NCBI GenBank assembly: GCA_025465385.1
Contig: JAODNG010000360.1
Coordinates: forward strand, 1-18,836
Direction of reading: 5' to 3'
Source: Pseudonocardiales bacterium
GTDB taxonomy: Bacteria > Actinomycetota > Actinomycetes > Mycobacteriales > Pseudonocardiaceae
DNA length: 18,836 bases
Shown here: piece after piece, positions 6,966-14,286 of the stretch
How the letters are laid out: every line of letters begins with the position of its first letter
Position numbering within the stretch: the first letter of the stretch is position 1
The notes under the pieces: generated by a model
Database searches by the model: none
The model's input: only the letters and a program-made list of their open reading frames with translations
Told to the model about the DNA's origin: nothing
Position numbers and translations under genes: made by a program

Positions 6966-7115
6966 TCAGAGCAGCCAGGCGACGCCACTGGCGACCGCTA
7001 GTGCGGTCCCGATTCCCAGCACAACAGCCAGCGACCGCGAGCGGCGCCAGGCCGAGACCACCCCCCCGAGCAGAAAGCCGGCCACGGCCAGCATGGCGAG
7101 ACCGATCCAGCTCAC
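6966..7115 (-). CDS. Small two-helix membrane protein in the his operon
   Basis: The GTG start overlaps the hisB stop as GTGA, the same coupling used at hisD-hisC and hisC-hisB. The 49-residue product has two hydrophobic stretches, about residues 3-20 (starting SWIGLAMLAVAGFLLGG) and 29-49 (ending ASGVAWLL), separated by a short basic turn WRRSRS. It is therefore probably a small hairpin membrane protein. It is shorter than 60 codons and easily missed. The function is unknown; its place as the last gene of the hisDCB unit suggests it is co-translated with hisB. The evidence is the exact overlap, the clean hydrophobic pattern and the in-frame TGA. Confidence 0.72.
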   Translation of the reverse strand: MSWIGLAMLAVAGFLLGGVVSAWRRSRSLAVVLGIGTALAVASGVAWLL

Positions 7116-7711
7116 AGGACGCCTTTGGTGGACGGCACCCCGCAGGTCTGCGGGTCGGGCTCCACCGCGACGCGCAATGCCCGCGCCAGCGCCTTGTACT
7201 GAGCCTCAGTGACGTGGTGCGGGTCGCGACCATGCAGCACCCGGATGTGGAGAGCCAGCTGCGCATGAACGGCCAGCGTCTCGAAAACGTGCCGGTTGAG
7301 CACTGTCGGGTAGTTACCCCCCACGACGAAAGCCGCCAGTACGTCAGGTTCGCCGGTGTGCACACAGTAAGGGCGCCCGGACACGTCTACCGCCACATGC
7401 GCCAGCGTCTCGTCCATCGGCACCCACGCGTCACCGAATCGCCGGATGCCGGACTTGTCTCCCAGCGCCTGATGCAGCGCCTGACCAAGAACGATGGCAA
7501 CGTCCTCGACGGTGTGGTGTGCGTCCACCTCGATGTCGCCAGTTGCGCGCACGAACAGGTCGAATGCCGCGTGCTTGCCCAAGGAAGTGAGCATGTGGTC
7601 GAAGAACGCGATGCCGGTGTCCACCTCGGTCGCCCCGGTGCCGTCGAGGTCTAGCTCGACGAGCACGGATGATTCCTTCGTCACTCGCTCGATCCGCGCC
7701 GTGCGGCTCAC
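7112..7711 (-). CDS. hisB: Imidazoleglycerol-phosphate dehydratase HisB
   Basis: HisB dehydrates imidazole glycerol phosphate to imidazole acetol phosphate, using manganese. The 199-residue protein is the monofunctional form without the phosphatase domain. The two duplicated metal-binding halves are clear: FFDHML at 36-41 and DAHHTVED at 63-70, then the second-half motifs HHVTEAQYK at 165-173. The C-terminal signature GVPSTKG is at 191-197. The start is GTG and overlaps the hisC stop as GTGA; the stop overlaps the start of the following small membrane protein gene in the same way. The surface loop GGNYPTVLNRHVFETLA is slightly unusual but keeps the RHVFE core. Confidence 0.97.
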   Translation of the reverse strand: MSRTARIERVTKESSVLVELDLDGTGATEVDTGIAFFDHMLTSLGKHAAFDLFVRATGDIEVDAHHTVEDVAIVLGQALHQALGDKSGIRRFGDAWVPMDETLAHVAVDVSGRPYCVHTGEPDVLAAFVVGGNYPTVLNRHVFETLAVHAQLALHIRVLHGRDPHHVTEAQYKALARALRVAVEPDPQTCGVPSTKGVL

Positions 7712-8835
7712 CGTGCCTCCTCAGCGATGACAGCCGCACTGGCGGCCAGGAACGCATCGTTCTCCGCGGGCGTGCCCACGGTGACCCGGAGGTGACCCGC
7801 GATTCCCACATCCCGGATCAGCACACCGTGCTCCAGATAACACCGCCACGCCGCTGGCGCATCGGCGAACCATCCGAACAACACGAAGTTGGCATCGGAC
7901 GGCACCACTTGGGCGCCGAGGTTGCGCAGACCCGTCATGACGCGTTCACGCTCCGCTACCAAAGTAGCCACGGACTCCAGTGTCGAAAATCCGTGGCGCA
8001 AGGCGGCGCGGGCGGCAGCCTGGGTGAGCGCCGAAAGGTGGTAGGGCAGCCGCACCAGCAACAGCGCGTCCACCACTGCCGGCGCGGCGGCGAGGTAGCC
8101 CAACCGCCCGCCCGCGAATGCGAACGCCTTGCTCATCGTCCGGCAGATCACCAGCCGGTCGGCGAACTGCTCGAGCAGTCTGATCGCGCTCGGGCGCCTG
8201 GAGAACTCCCCATAGGCCTCATCGACCACCACGATGCCCGGCGCCGCGCCGAGCACCGTCGCCAGGTCGTCAGACGGGATCGACTGCCCGGTGGGGTTGT
8301 TGGGACTGGTTATGAACAGCACATCGGGCCGATGCTGCTCGATGGCAGCCACCGCGCCGATGGGATCCAGCGAGAAGTCGGTCCGCCGCGGCGCTGGTAT
8401 CCACTGCGTGCGGGTGCCCGCGGAGATGATCGGGTGCATGGAGTAGGACGGTGTGAAGCCCAATGCGCTTCGGTCGGCTCCGCCGAAGGCCTGCAGCAGC
8501 TGCTGGATGATCTCGTTGGATCCGTTGGCGGCCCACAGGTTAGCCGCGGTCAGCGCCACGCCGGTGCGCTCGGCGAGGTATCCGGCTAGGTCGGTGCGCA
8601 GCGCCACGGCGTCCCGGTCGGGGTAGCGGTGTAGGTTCCGCGCCGCCAGCGCCACGGCGGCGGTGACGTCGGCCACCAGCTTGGGAGGCGGCGGGTAGGG
8701 GTTCTCGTTGGTGTTCAGTTGCACGGCGACGTCGAGTTGCGGCGCGCCGTAGGGACTGCGGTGCCGCAGGTCGTCGCGCAGGGGCAGATCGGCGAGCGTC
8801 ACCTGGCAGCCGATCGGGCCAGCCACCGCCGTCAC
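7708..8835 (-). CDS. hisC: Histidinol-phosphate aminotransferase HisC
   Basis: HisC is the PLP-dependent aminotransferase that makes histidinol phosphate from imidazole acetol phosphate and glutamate. The 375 residues contain the N-terminal LNTNENPYPPP at 40-50, SPNNPTG at 177-183, the PLP-contacting Asp205 and Tyr208 in VVVDEAYGEF, and the Schiff-base Lys236 in CRTMSKAFAFAGGRLGY. The GTG start overlaps the hisD stop as GTGA. Three further in-frame GTG codons nearby leave a small uncertainty about the exact start, but the overlap favours this one. The ring-binding tyrosine and the arginine near the C-terminus (HLRVTVGT) are also in place. Confidence 0.97.
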   Translation of the reverse strand: MTAVAGPIGCQVTLADLPLRDDLRHRSPYGAPQLDVAVQLNTNENPYPPPPKLVADVTAAVALAARNLHRYPDRDAVALRTDLAGYLAERTGVALTAANLWAANGSNEIIQQLLQAFGGADRSALGFTPSYSMHPIISAGTRTQWIPAPRRTDFSLDPIGAVAAIEQHRPDVLFITSPNNPTGQSIPSDDLATVLGAAPGIVVVDEAYGEFSRRPSAIRLLEQFADRLVICRTMSKAFAFAGGRLGYLAAAPAVVDALLLVRLPYHLSALTQAAARAALRHGFSTLESVATLVAERERVMTGLRNLGAQVVPSDANFVLFGWFADAPAAWRCYLEHGVLIRDVGIAGHLRVTVGTPAENDAFLAASAAVIAEEAR

Positions 8836-10157
8836 TGCGAGGTCCCCCGGAACCGTGCGGTAATCGCCTGACCGTGCGCGGGCAGGTCCTCAGCTTCAGC
8901 CAAGGCGACGACGTGGTCGGCGACCTTCACCAGGGCATCGGAGTCATACTCGATGAGCTGGACGCCGCGTAGGAAGGTCTGCACGGACAGCCCCGAGGAA
9001 TGCCGAGCGCAGCCTCCGGTGGGCAGCACGTGATTGGAGCCGGCGCAGTAGTCGCCCAGCGAGACCGGCGCGTACGGGCCGACGAAGATGGCCCCGGCGT
9101 TGCGCACCCGGCGAGCCACCGCGGCGGCGTCAGCGGTCTGGATTTCCAGGTGCTCGGCCGCGTAGGCGTCCACCACTGACAGCCCCGCGGCCACGTCGGA
9201 GACGAGGATGCAGCCGGATTGCCGGCCGCTCAGCGCGGTGCGGATCCGCTCGGTGTGTTTGGTCACCGCGACCTGCCGGTCCAGCTCGGCGTCGACGGCG
9301 TCGGCGAGCGCTACCGAGTCGGTGACCAGCACGCTGGCCGCCAGGGTGTCGTGCTCAGCCTGAGAGATCAGGTCAGCGGCGACGTGCACCGGGTCGGCAC
9401 TGCCATCGGCCAGGATGGCGATCTCGGTGGGGCCGGCTTCGGCGTCGATGCCGATCATGCCGCGCAACGCGCGTTTGGCTGCGGTGACGTAGATGTTGCC
9501 GGGCCCGGTGACCAGGTCCACCGGGTCCAGCGCCGCGCCGTCGGTGTCCGTGCCACCGTAGGCGAGCAGTGCGATGGCCTGCGCTCCGCCAACAGCCCAT
9601 ACCTCGTCGACCCCGAGCAACGCGGCGGCGGCAAGCACGGTGGGGTGCGGCCGACCGCCGTGAGCGGCCTGCGGCGGTGAACACACCACCAGCGACGCCA
9701 CTCCGGCCACCTGTGCGGGTACCACGTTCATCACCACCGTGGACGGGTAGACCGCCAGCCCGCCGGGTGCATAGAGCCCGACCCGGGCCACCGGTATCCA
9801 CCGCTGCGTGACGGTGCCGCCGGCTACCACCTGGGTGACCGTCTCGGTGCGTCGCTGGTCGGCATGCGCTCGTCGGACCCGGGCGATGGACTCCTCCAGC
9901 GCCGCGCGCACGGTGGGGTCCAGCTGCTCCAGCTCAGTGCGCAACGCATCGGCCGGCACCCGGACACCGCCTGGCCGTACCCCGTCGAAGCGTTCGGCGA
10001 AGTCCAGCACCGCCGCCACACCGCGGTCGCGCACCGCGTCGATTACCGGAGCGACCTGGTGGGCCACAGCGTCGACGTCGACCTCTGCCCGAGGCAGCAT
10101 GCCGCGCAGCGTCGCGGGGCCAGGAAGACGACCACGCAGGTCGGTGCGGCCAAGCAT
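8832..10157 (-). CDS. hisD: Histidinol dehydrogenase HisD
   Basis: HisD is the zinc- and NAD-dependent enzyme that carries out the last two oxidations, histidinol to histidine. The 441 residues show VGLYAPGGLAVYPST at 126-140, GPGNIYVTAAKR at 218-229, and zinc ligands Gln266 and His269 in SQAEHD, Asp369 in LGDYCAGSNHVLPTGG and His428 in PAHG. The catalytic pair Glu335-His336 is in YAAEHLEI. The ATG start has AGGGGG 5 nt upstream (10163-10168), a good ribosome binding site. It is the first gene of the hisD-hisC-hisB-small-membrane-protein unit; copy B of the 64-bp element lies 49 bp upstream of the start. NADH made here could be relevant to the neighbouring NAD genes only by coincidence of location. 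Confidence 0.98.
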   Translation of the reverse strand: MLGRTDLRGRLPGPATLRGMLPRAEVDVDAVAHQVAPVIDAVRDRGVAAVLDFAERFDGVRPGGVRVPADALRTELEQLDPTVRAALEESIARVRRAHADQRRTETVTQVVAGGTVTQRWIPVARVGLYAPGGLAVYPSTVVMNVVPAQVAGVASLVVCSPPQAAHGGRPHPTVLAAAALLGVDEVWAVGGAQAIALLAYGGTDTDGAALDPVDLVTGPGNIYVTAAKRALRGMIGIDAEAGPTEIAILADGSADPVHVAADLISQAEHDTLAASVLVTDSVALADAVDAELDRQVAVTKHTERIRTALSGRQSGCILVSDVAAGLSVVDAYAAEHLEIQTADAAAVARRVRNAGAIFVGPYAPVSLGDYCAGSNHVLPTGGCARHSSGLSVQTFLRGVQLIEYDSDALVKVADHVVALAEAEDLPAHGQAITARFRGTSQ

Positions 10158-10190
10158 GCGAACCCCCTGTCAATGCGAGCGTCGCCTCAC

Positions 10191-10196
10191 AGGGTA
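10191..10196 (-). promoter_or_regulatory. Candidate hisD -10 box
   Basis: TACCCT on the minus strand fits the actinobacterial TANNNT pattern and would give a leader of about 27 nt containing the hisD ribosome binding site. The expected -35 position falls in the palindromic element at 10207-10270 and has no good consensus, so a regulator bound to that element could overlap the polymerase site. Confidence 0.35.
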
Positions 10197-10206
10197 AGCG
10201 CCGCTG

Positions 10207-10270
10207 CGCATTGAGCGGGCTCAGCGGGGTGTGACGCCTCGAAATAGCCAGGCCCAGCCTGCTGAATGCG
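10207..10270. repeat. 64-bp palindromic intergenic element, copy B
   Basis: This copy matches copy A (6348-6411) in 23 of the first 24 bases and 11 of the last 12, with exactly 64 bp in both, but the central 28 bases differ. Its arms are a less perfect inverted repeat than those of copy A. It lies between the divergent hisD and carboxypeptidase genes, next to the candidate promoters of both. Confidence 0.7.
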
Positions 10271-10287
10271 CAGATGGCGGCCACCGT

Positions 10288-10293
10288 TACCGT
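10288..10293 (+). promoter_or_regulatory. -10 box of a probable leaderless carboxypeptidase transcript
   Basis: TACCGT fits TANNNT and ends 7 nt before the ATG at 10301, so transcription would begin at the start codon itself. This supports 10301 rather than the ATG at 10274 as the translation start, since neither has a good Shine-Dalgarno site. Confidence 0.45.
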
Positions 10294-10300
10294 GCGTGGG

Positions 10301-11578
10301 ATGTCTGTGCGGCGGGTTGTGGTGAGCGCTGTGTTGGGGATTCTCGCCCTGGTCGTTCCGATCTCGGCGGCCGCGGCGCCGGCCCCGCCGTCGTCGGTCT
10401 ATCAGGTGCCGGGGGTGGACAACCCCAGCGCGCGCACCGCCGTCGCGAATCAGGGCGTGGAAATCCTCGGCGGCGGACGCGACTATCTGGAGGTACTCGC
10501 CACGTCCGCGCAGGCCGAGCGATTGCGAGCCAGCGGGCTGCGGCTGGTTTCGCTTCCAGCGGCGGCACCGCTGCCGGTACCGGTGGCGCCCGGCCAATTC
10601 CCCATCGGGTACCAGGGTTATCACACCTACCGCCAGCTCACCACCGAGCTCGACTCGCTGGCCGCCGCGCACCCCAACCAGGTCGCAATATCCAGCTACG
10701 GGAAGTCGGTGCAGGGCCGCCCGCTACTGCTGGTAAAGATCAGCGACGACGTCCGCACGGACAAGCACGAGCCGGAGGTACTGTTCAGCTGCGCTCAGCA
10801 CGCCCGTGAGCACATCACCGTCGAAATGTGCTTGCACATTGTGCGACGGCTGGCGCGGGGCTATGGAACCGATCCGGCGATTACCCACCTGTTGAAGTCC
10901 CGGGAAATCTGGGTGGTGCCGATGGCCAACCCGGACGGCGCCGAGTACGACATCTCCACGGGTCTTTTCGCGATGTGGCGCAAGAACCGCCAACCGGCTC
11001 CGGACAATAGCCACGTTGGAACCGACCTCAACCGGAACTGGGGCGACGAGTGGGCCTGCTGTGACGGGTCGAGCGGCAATCCCGCCAACGACACCTACCA
11101 CGGCCCGGCCCCGTTCTCAGCGCCGGAGACCGCGCAGCTCCGGGACTGGGTGAACAGCCGGGTCATCGGTGGCGAGCAGCAGATCACCGCCCACATCGAC
11201 TTCCACAGCTTCTCCGAGCTGGTGCTCTGGCCCTACGGTTTCACCGCCAGTGACACCGGCCCCGGCCTGACCAACTCCGACGCGGATACGTTCCGAAAGC
11301 TGGGCCAGCAGATGGCCGCCACCAACGGCTACAGACCTGAGCAGTCCAGCAACCTTTACATCAACGACGGCTCGATCGCGGACTGGATGTGGGCGCAGCA
11401 CCACATCTGGTCCTACACGCTGGAGATGTACCCGACCAGCATGACGCAAGGCGGCTTCTATCCCCCGGCGTCGGTGATCGACCGCGAGACCACCCGCAAC
11501 GACGCGGCGGTGGACCTACTGCTGAGCTACGCAGACTGCGTCCCGCGAATCATCGGAGCCCACTGCGCCGCGCGCTAG
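10301..11578 (+). CDS. Secreted zinc carboxypeptidase, peptidase family M14
   Basis: The product (425 residues from 10301; an ATG at 10274 would add nine) begins with a signal peptide: SVRRVVV, a hydrophobic core and an SAAAAPA cleavage region. A propeptide-like segment of about 75 residues follows, then the M14 catalytic domain. Counting from the 10274 ATG, the zinc ligands are His176 and Glu179 in CAQHAREH and His311 in HIDFHSFSE; Arg254 in DLNRNWG binds the substrate carboxylate and Glu384 in YTLEMYP is catalytic. The segment WACCDGSSGNPANDTYHGP and the APETAQL that follows resemble the Streptomyces carboxypeptidase T/SG type. It should release C-terminal residues from peptides outside the cell. 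It is divergent from hisD and followed after 15 bp by a small gene. Confidence 0.93.
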   Translation: MSVRRVVVSAVLGILALVVPISAAAAPAPPSSVYQVPGVDNPSARTAVANQGVEILGGGRDYLEVLATSAQAERLRASGLRLVSLPAAAPLPVPVAPGQFPIGYQGYHTYRQLTTELDSLAAAHPNQVAISSYGKSVQGRPLLLVKISDDVRTDKHEPEVLFSCAQHAREHITVEMCLHIVRRLARGYGTDPAITHLLKSREIWVVPMANPDGAEYDISTGLFAMWRKNRQPAPDNSHVGTDLNRNWGDEWACCDGSSGNPANDTYHGPAPFSAPETAQLRDWVNSRVIGGEQQITAHIDFHSFSELVLWPYGFTASDTGPGLTNSDADTFRKLGQQMAATNGYRPEQSSNLYINDGSIADWMWAQHHIWSYTLEMYPTSMTQGGFYPPASVIDRETTRNDAAVDLLLSYADCVPRIIGAHCAAR

Positions 11579-11593
11579 CGCACGCAGGAGAGG

Positions 11594-11857
11594 ATGCCTC
11601 AATTGTCCCAAGACACGGCCGGTGACCTGATCGCGCGGACCCCAAGCTACGAATTCCGATCCGCAGGCAAGCTCTGCACAGCATGTGGCGCAATCATCAG
11701 AAACGTACGCGGCGACGATCAAATCCACGACCAGTGGCACCAAGCCCTCGCCGTGCTCCTAGCCACCTTGCCGTTCGGAGCCGAACGGCAAGGTCCGGAA
11801 ACCGCGATTCGACTCCGAATGGCGCCGCGTGGCGGCTCAGGACAGGTCGAGACCTAG
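11594..11857 (+). CDS. Small protein with C2H2-like zinc-finger spacing
   Basis: The 87-residue frame starts at an ATG with AGGAG ending 3 nt upstream, a little close but plausible. It has Cys28-x2-Cys31 and His45-x3-His49 (LCTACGAII and IHDQWHQAL), so the spacing is C-x2-C-x13-H-x3-H, the arrangement of a classical C2H2 finger. Similar CxxC...HDxWH proteins occur in actinobacteria and their phages, with no assigned function that I know. GC at third codon positions is clearly lower than in the flanking genes (roughly two thirds by my count), which suggests foreign origin. It follows the carboxypeptidase gene by 15 bp and its last 21 bp overlap the 3' end of nadC. The residues after about 58 are encoded by a strong palindrome and may be non-essential. 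Confidence 0.6.
   Translation: MPQLSQDTAGDLIARTPSYEFRSAGKLCTACGAIIRNVRGDDQIHDQWHQALAVLLATLPFGAERQGPETAIRLRMAPRGGSGQVET
11765..11794. terminator. 30-bp palindrome, likely bidirectional terminator after nadC
   Basis: ACCTTGCCGTTCGG and CCGAACGGCAAGGT are perfect 14-bp arms around a 2-nt centre (in RNA a few central bases would open into a loop). It lies 43 bp after the nadC stop, in the convergent region with the small plus-strand gene. It is by far the strongest hairpin in the window. No U-tract follows, as is common for actinobacterial terminators. Confidence 0.6.
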
Positions 11858-12700
11858 GTCTAGGGCTGGGGCTGAGTGGGTAAGGGCGCCTACGGAGAGG
11901 TAGCGCACACCGGTTTCGGCGTAGGGCCGGGCGACGTCCAGGGTCAGGCCACCGGAGGCCTCCAGCTCAGTGTTCGAGCCTGCGGCGCGGCGGACCGCTT
12001 CGGCGCACTGCGCGACTGTCATGTTGTCCAGCAGCACCAGGGACACTTCGGCGGCTAATGCCTCCTCCAACTCGTCGAGGGTGGCTACCTCCACCTCACA
12101 CGGCAACGCGGCAGCATGCGCCCGCACGGCCGCGACCGCCGCAGTCACCGAACCAGCTGCGGCCACGTGGTTATCCTTGATCAATACTGCGTCCCCGAGC
12201 CCCATCCGATGGTTGACCCCACCGCCACAGCGCACCGCGTATTTCTGCAATGCGCGCAAACCGGGCAGCGTCTTGCGTGAGTCCCTGATCGACGCGCCGG
12301 TGCCGGCCACCGCATCCACCCATGCCGCGGTGGCGGTGGCCACCCCGGAAAGATGACACAACAGGTTGAGCGCGGTTCGCTCGGCGGTGAGCAGGCCAGC
12401 GATCGGGGCGCGCACCTCGAGTGCGATCTCGCCGGTGGCAAGCCGGTCGGTGTCGTGGCGCCGCGCGATGATCTCGTATCCGCCGGCTCCGAGTACCGCG
12501 TCGAGCACGGCGAGGAATACCGGCAGACCGGCTAGCATGCCAGGTTCACGTGGCGAGACAGTCGCCGTGGCGACAGCTCCGGCAGGCACGCAGGCCGCAG
12601 TGGTGGCGTCCGGGCCGTAGCGTAGGTCCTCGGCCAGCGCGGTGCTGATGACCCGATGTATTTCGTCGGCATCCAGCCCCACGCTGGCGAGTGCGTTCAC
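11837..12700 (-). CDS. nadC: Nicotinate-nucleotide pyrophosphorylase (carboxylating) NadC
   Basis: NadC joins quinolinate and PRPP to nicotinate mononucleotide with loss of CO2, the last step of de novo NAD precursor synthesis here. The 287 residues have the expected length and the active-site basic residues: Glu107-Arg108 in AERTALN, Arg142-Lys143 in DSRKTLPGLR, His164-Arg165 in GGGVNHRMGLGD, and Lys175 in LIKDNH. The barrel end carries LEASGGLTL and SVGALTHSAPALD. The GTG start overlaps the nadB stop as GTGA, so nadA-nadB-nadC is a translationally coupled operon. The 3' end overlaps the convergent small gene by 21 bp. Confidence 0.97.
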   Translation of the reverse strand: MNALASVGLDADEIHRVISTALAEDLRYGPDATTAACVPAGAVATATVSPREPGMLAGLPVFLAVLDAVLGAGGYEIIARRHDTDRLATGEIALEVRAPIAGLLTAERTALNLLCHLSGVATATAAWVDAVAGTGASIRDSRKTLPGLRALQKYAVRCGGGVNHRMGLGDAVLIKDNHVAAAGSVTAAVAAVRAHAAALPCEVEVATLDELEEALAAEVSLVLLDNMTVAQCAEAVRRAAGSNTELEASGGLTLDVARPYAETGVRYLSVGALTHSAPALDLGLDLS

Positions 12701-14286
12701 GCCACCCCTCCGATCAGCACCGGCTCGGCCAGCACCGGAGTTCCGTCATCGTCGAGTACCACGGCGATGCTGCGCCGCCAGCGCTCCGCAGAGCGAGGAT
12801 GATCTGTCCGCAGGTGGCAACCGCGGCTCTCGGTGCGTGCGGCGGCGGCGGCCAGCACGGCGGCCGCCGCCAGGGTGAGTCCAGCGTCCTCGGCGTCATG
12901 CGGCGTCCGTATCCGCCGACGTGTGGTGGCGCCCGCGACTGCCGAAGCAGCGGCGAGCCCGGCCGAGTCGCGCCCGATGCCGGCGTGCGCACTCATCGAT
13001 TGCTGCAGCGCGTCGCGATCAGCGACCGGGCGAGGCTCGTGGGAGGGCAGCGGCGGACCGGGACACCGGGACACCGTGAAGTCAGCAGCCACCGCCTCCG
13101 CAGCCCGTCGCCCCATCACCAGCCCCTCCAGCAGGCTGTTGGAAGCCAGCCGGTTCGCGCCGTGCAAACCGGTCCGGGCGACCTCACCCGCGGCGTACAA
13201 CCCGGGCACCGTCGTCCGGCCGCTGGTGTCGGTGACCACGCCACCGCACTGGTAATGCGCTGCCGGGGCCACCGGAATCGGCTCGCAGCCTGGGTCAACG
13301 CCGACCGACGCACAGGCCGCGTGCACCGTCGGGAAACGACGGCGCAGCTCCGCGCTGCCGAGGTGGGTGGCGTCCAGCAGGACGTGGTCGGTGCCCGTCG
13401 CCGCCATCCTCCTGGTGATCGCCCCGGCCACCACGTCGCGCGGCGCCAAACCACCGAGCGGATGCACACCAGTCATCACCGGGGCGCCGTCGATGTCCAG
13501 CAGTACCGCGCCCTCGCCCCGGATCGCCTCGGTGACCAGTGGCTGGCGACCCCTCGAGCCCGTGCCGAGGTAGAGCGCCGTCGGATGGAACTGCACAAAC
13601 TCCAGGTCGGCGGTCAGCGCCCCGGCCCGTAATGCCAGTGCCAACCCGTCACCGGTGGCAACATCGGCATTGGTGCTGGCGGCGTAGAGCTGGCCGAGTC
13701 CTCCGGTGGCAAGCAAGACGGCCCGAGCGCCCAACACTCCCGCACCAAGCTCGTCGAGCAGCGCGAGGCCGGCGACTCGACCGGTATCGTCGCGCAGCAC
13801 CTCGCTGACCGACTGCCCTTCCAACAGCATCAACTGCCGGCTGCGGGCGGCGCCGGCCAGCGTCCGCTCGATTTCGGCGCCGGTGGCGTCACCACCGGCG
13901 TGGATCACTCGGTAGGCCCGATGCCCGCCCTCCCTGGTCCGGTGCACATCCGCCCAGCCACCGTCGAAGACGGCACCGTGCATCTTGAGCTCGCTGACCG
14001 CGGCGGGGCCGGCGGCCAGGATCGTCCGGACAGCGGTCTCGTCGCAGAGCCCGGCGCCGGCCACTAGCGTGTCCGCTACGTGCGCGTCCACGCTATCTCC
14101 GGGCGGCGGCCCGGGCCAGACCACCGCGATACCGCCCTGCGCACACCGGGTGTTGCCGTCCTCGACCGTGGTCTTGGTCACAGCCACCACCCGCAGGCCG
14201 AGCTCTGCGGCGCGCAGGGCGGCGGTCAACCCAGCGACGCCAGTACCGACCACCGCGAGGTCGACAGTGACGTCCCAGATCGTCAC
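12697..14286 (-). CDS. nadB: L-aspartate oxidase NadB
   Basis: NadB is the FAD enzyme that oxidises aspartate to iminoaspartate for NadA. From the GTG at 14286 it has 529 residues. The FAD-binding VVGTGVAGLTAAL (Gly14, Gly16, Gly19) is at the N-terminus, followed by NTRCAQGGIA, HAGGDATGAEIERTL, EFVQFHPTALY, EAIRGEGAVLL, LAPRDVVAGAI and HYQCGGV. LYAAGEVARTGLHGANRLAS and NSLLEGLVMGRRAAEA are typical of the succinate dehydrogenase-like oxidoreductase family. The frame stays open upstream to 14952 but that part is only the shadow of nadA; the true start overlaps the nadA stop as GTGA. The C-terminal helical domain (about 430-529) is Ala-rich and complete. Confidence 0.96.
   Translation of the reverse strand: MTIWDVTVDLAVVGTGVAGLTAALRAAELGLRVVAVTKTTVEDGNTRCAQGGIAVVWPGPPPGDSVDAHVADTLVAGAGLCDETAVRTILAAGPAAVSELKMHGAVFDGGWADVHRTREGGHRAYRVIHAGGDATGAEIERTLAGAARSRQLMLLEGQSVSEVLRDDTGRVAGLALLDELGAGVLGARAVLLATGGLGQLYAASTNADVATGDGLALALRAGALTADLEFVQFHPTALYLGTGSRGRQPLVTEAIRGEGAVLLDIDGAPVMTGVHPLGGLAPRDVVAGAITRRMAATGTDHVLLDATHLGSAELRRRFPTVHAACASVGVDPGCEPIPVAPAAHYQCGGVVTDTSGRTTVPGLYAAGEVARTGLHGANRLASNSLLEGLVMGRRAAEAVAADFTVSRCPGPPLPSHEPRPVADRDALQQSMSAHAGIGRDSAGLAAASAVAGATTRRRIRTPHDAEDAGLTLAAAAVLAAAAARTESRGCHLRTDHPRSAERWRRSIAVVLDDDGTPVLAEPVLIGGVA

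Noticed and set aside
10158..10206. A histidine leader peptide or T-box upstream of hisD
   Set aside because: No short frame with a run of histidine codons and no T-box sequence could be seen; the leader appears to be about 27 nt.
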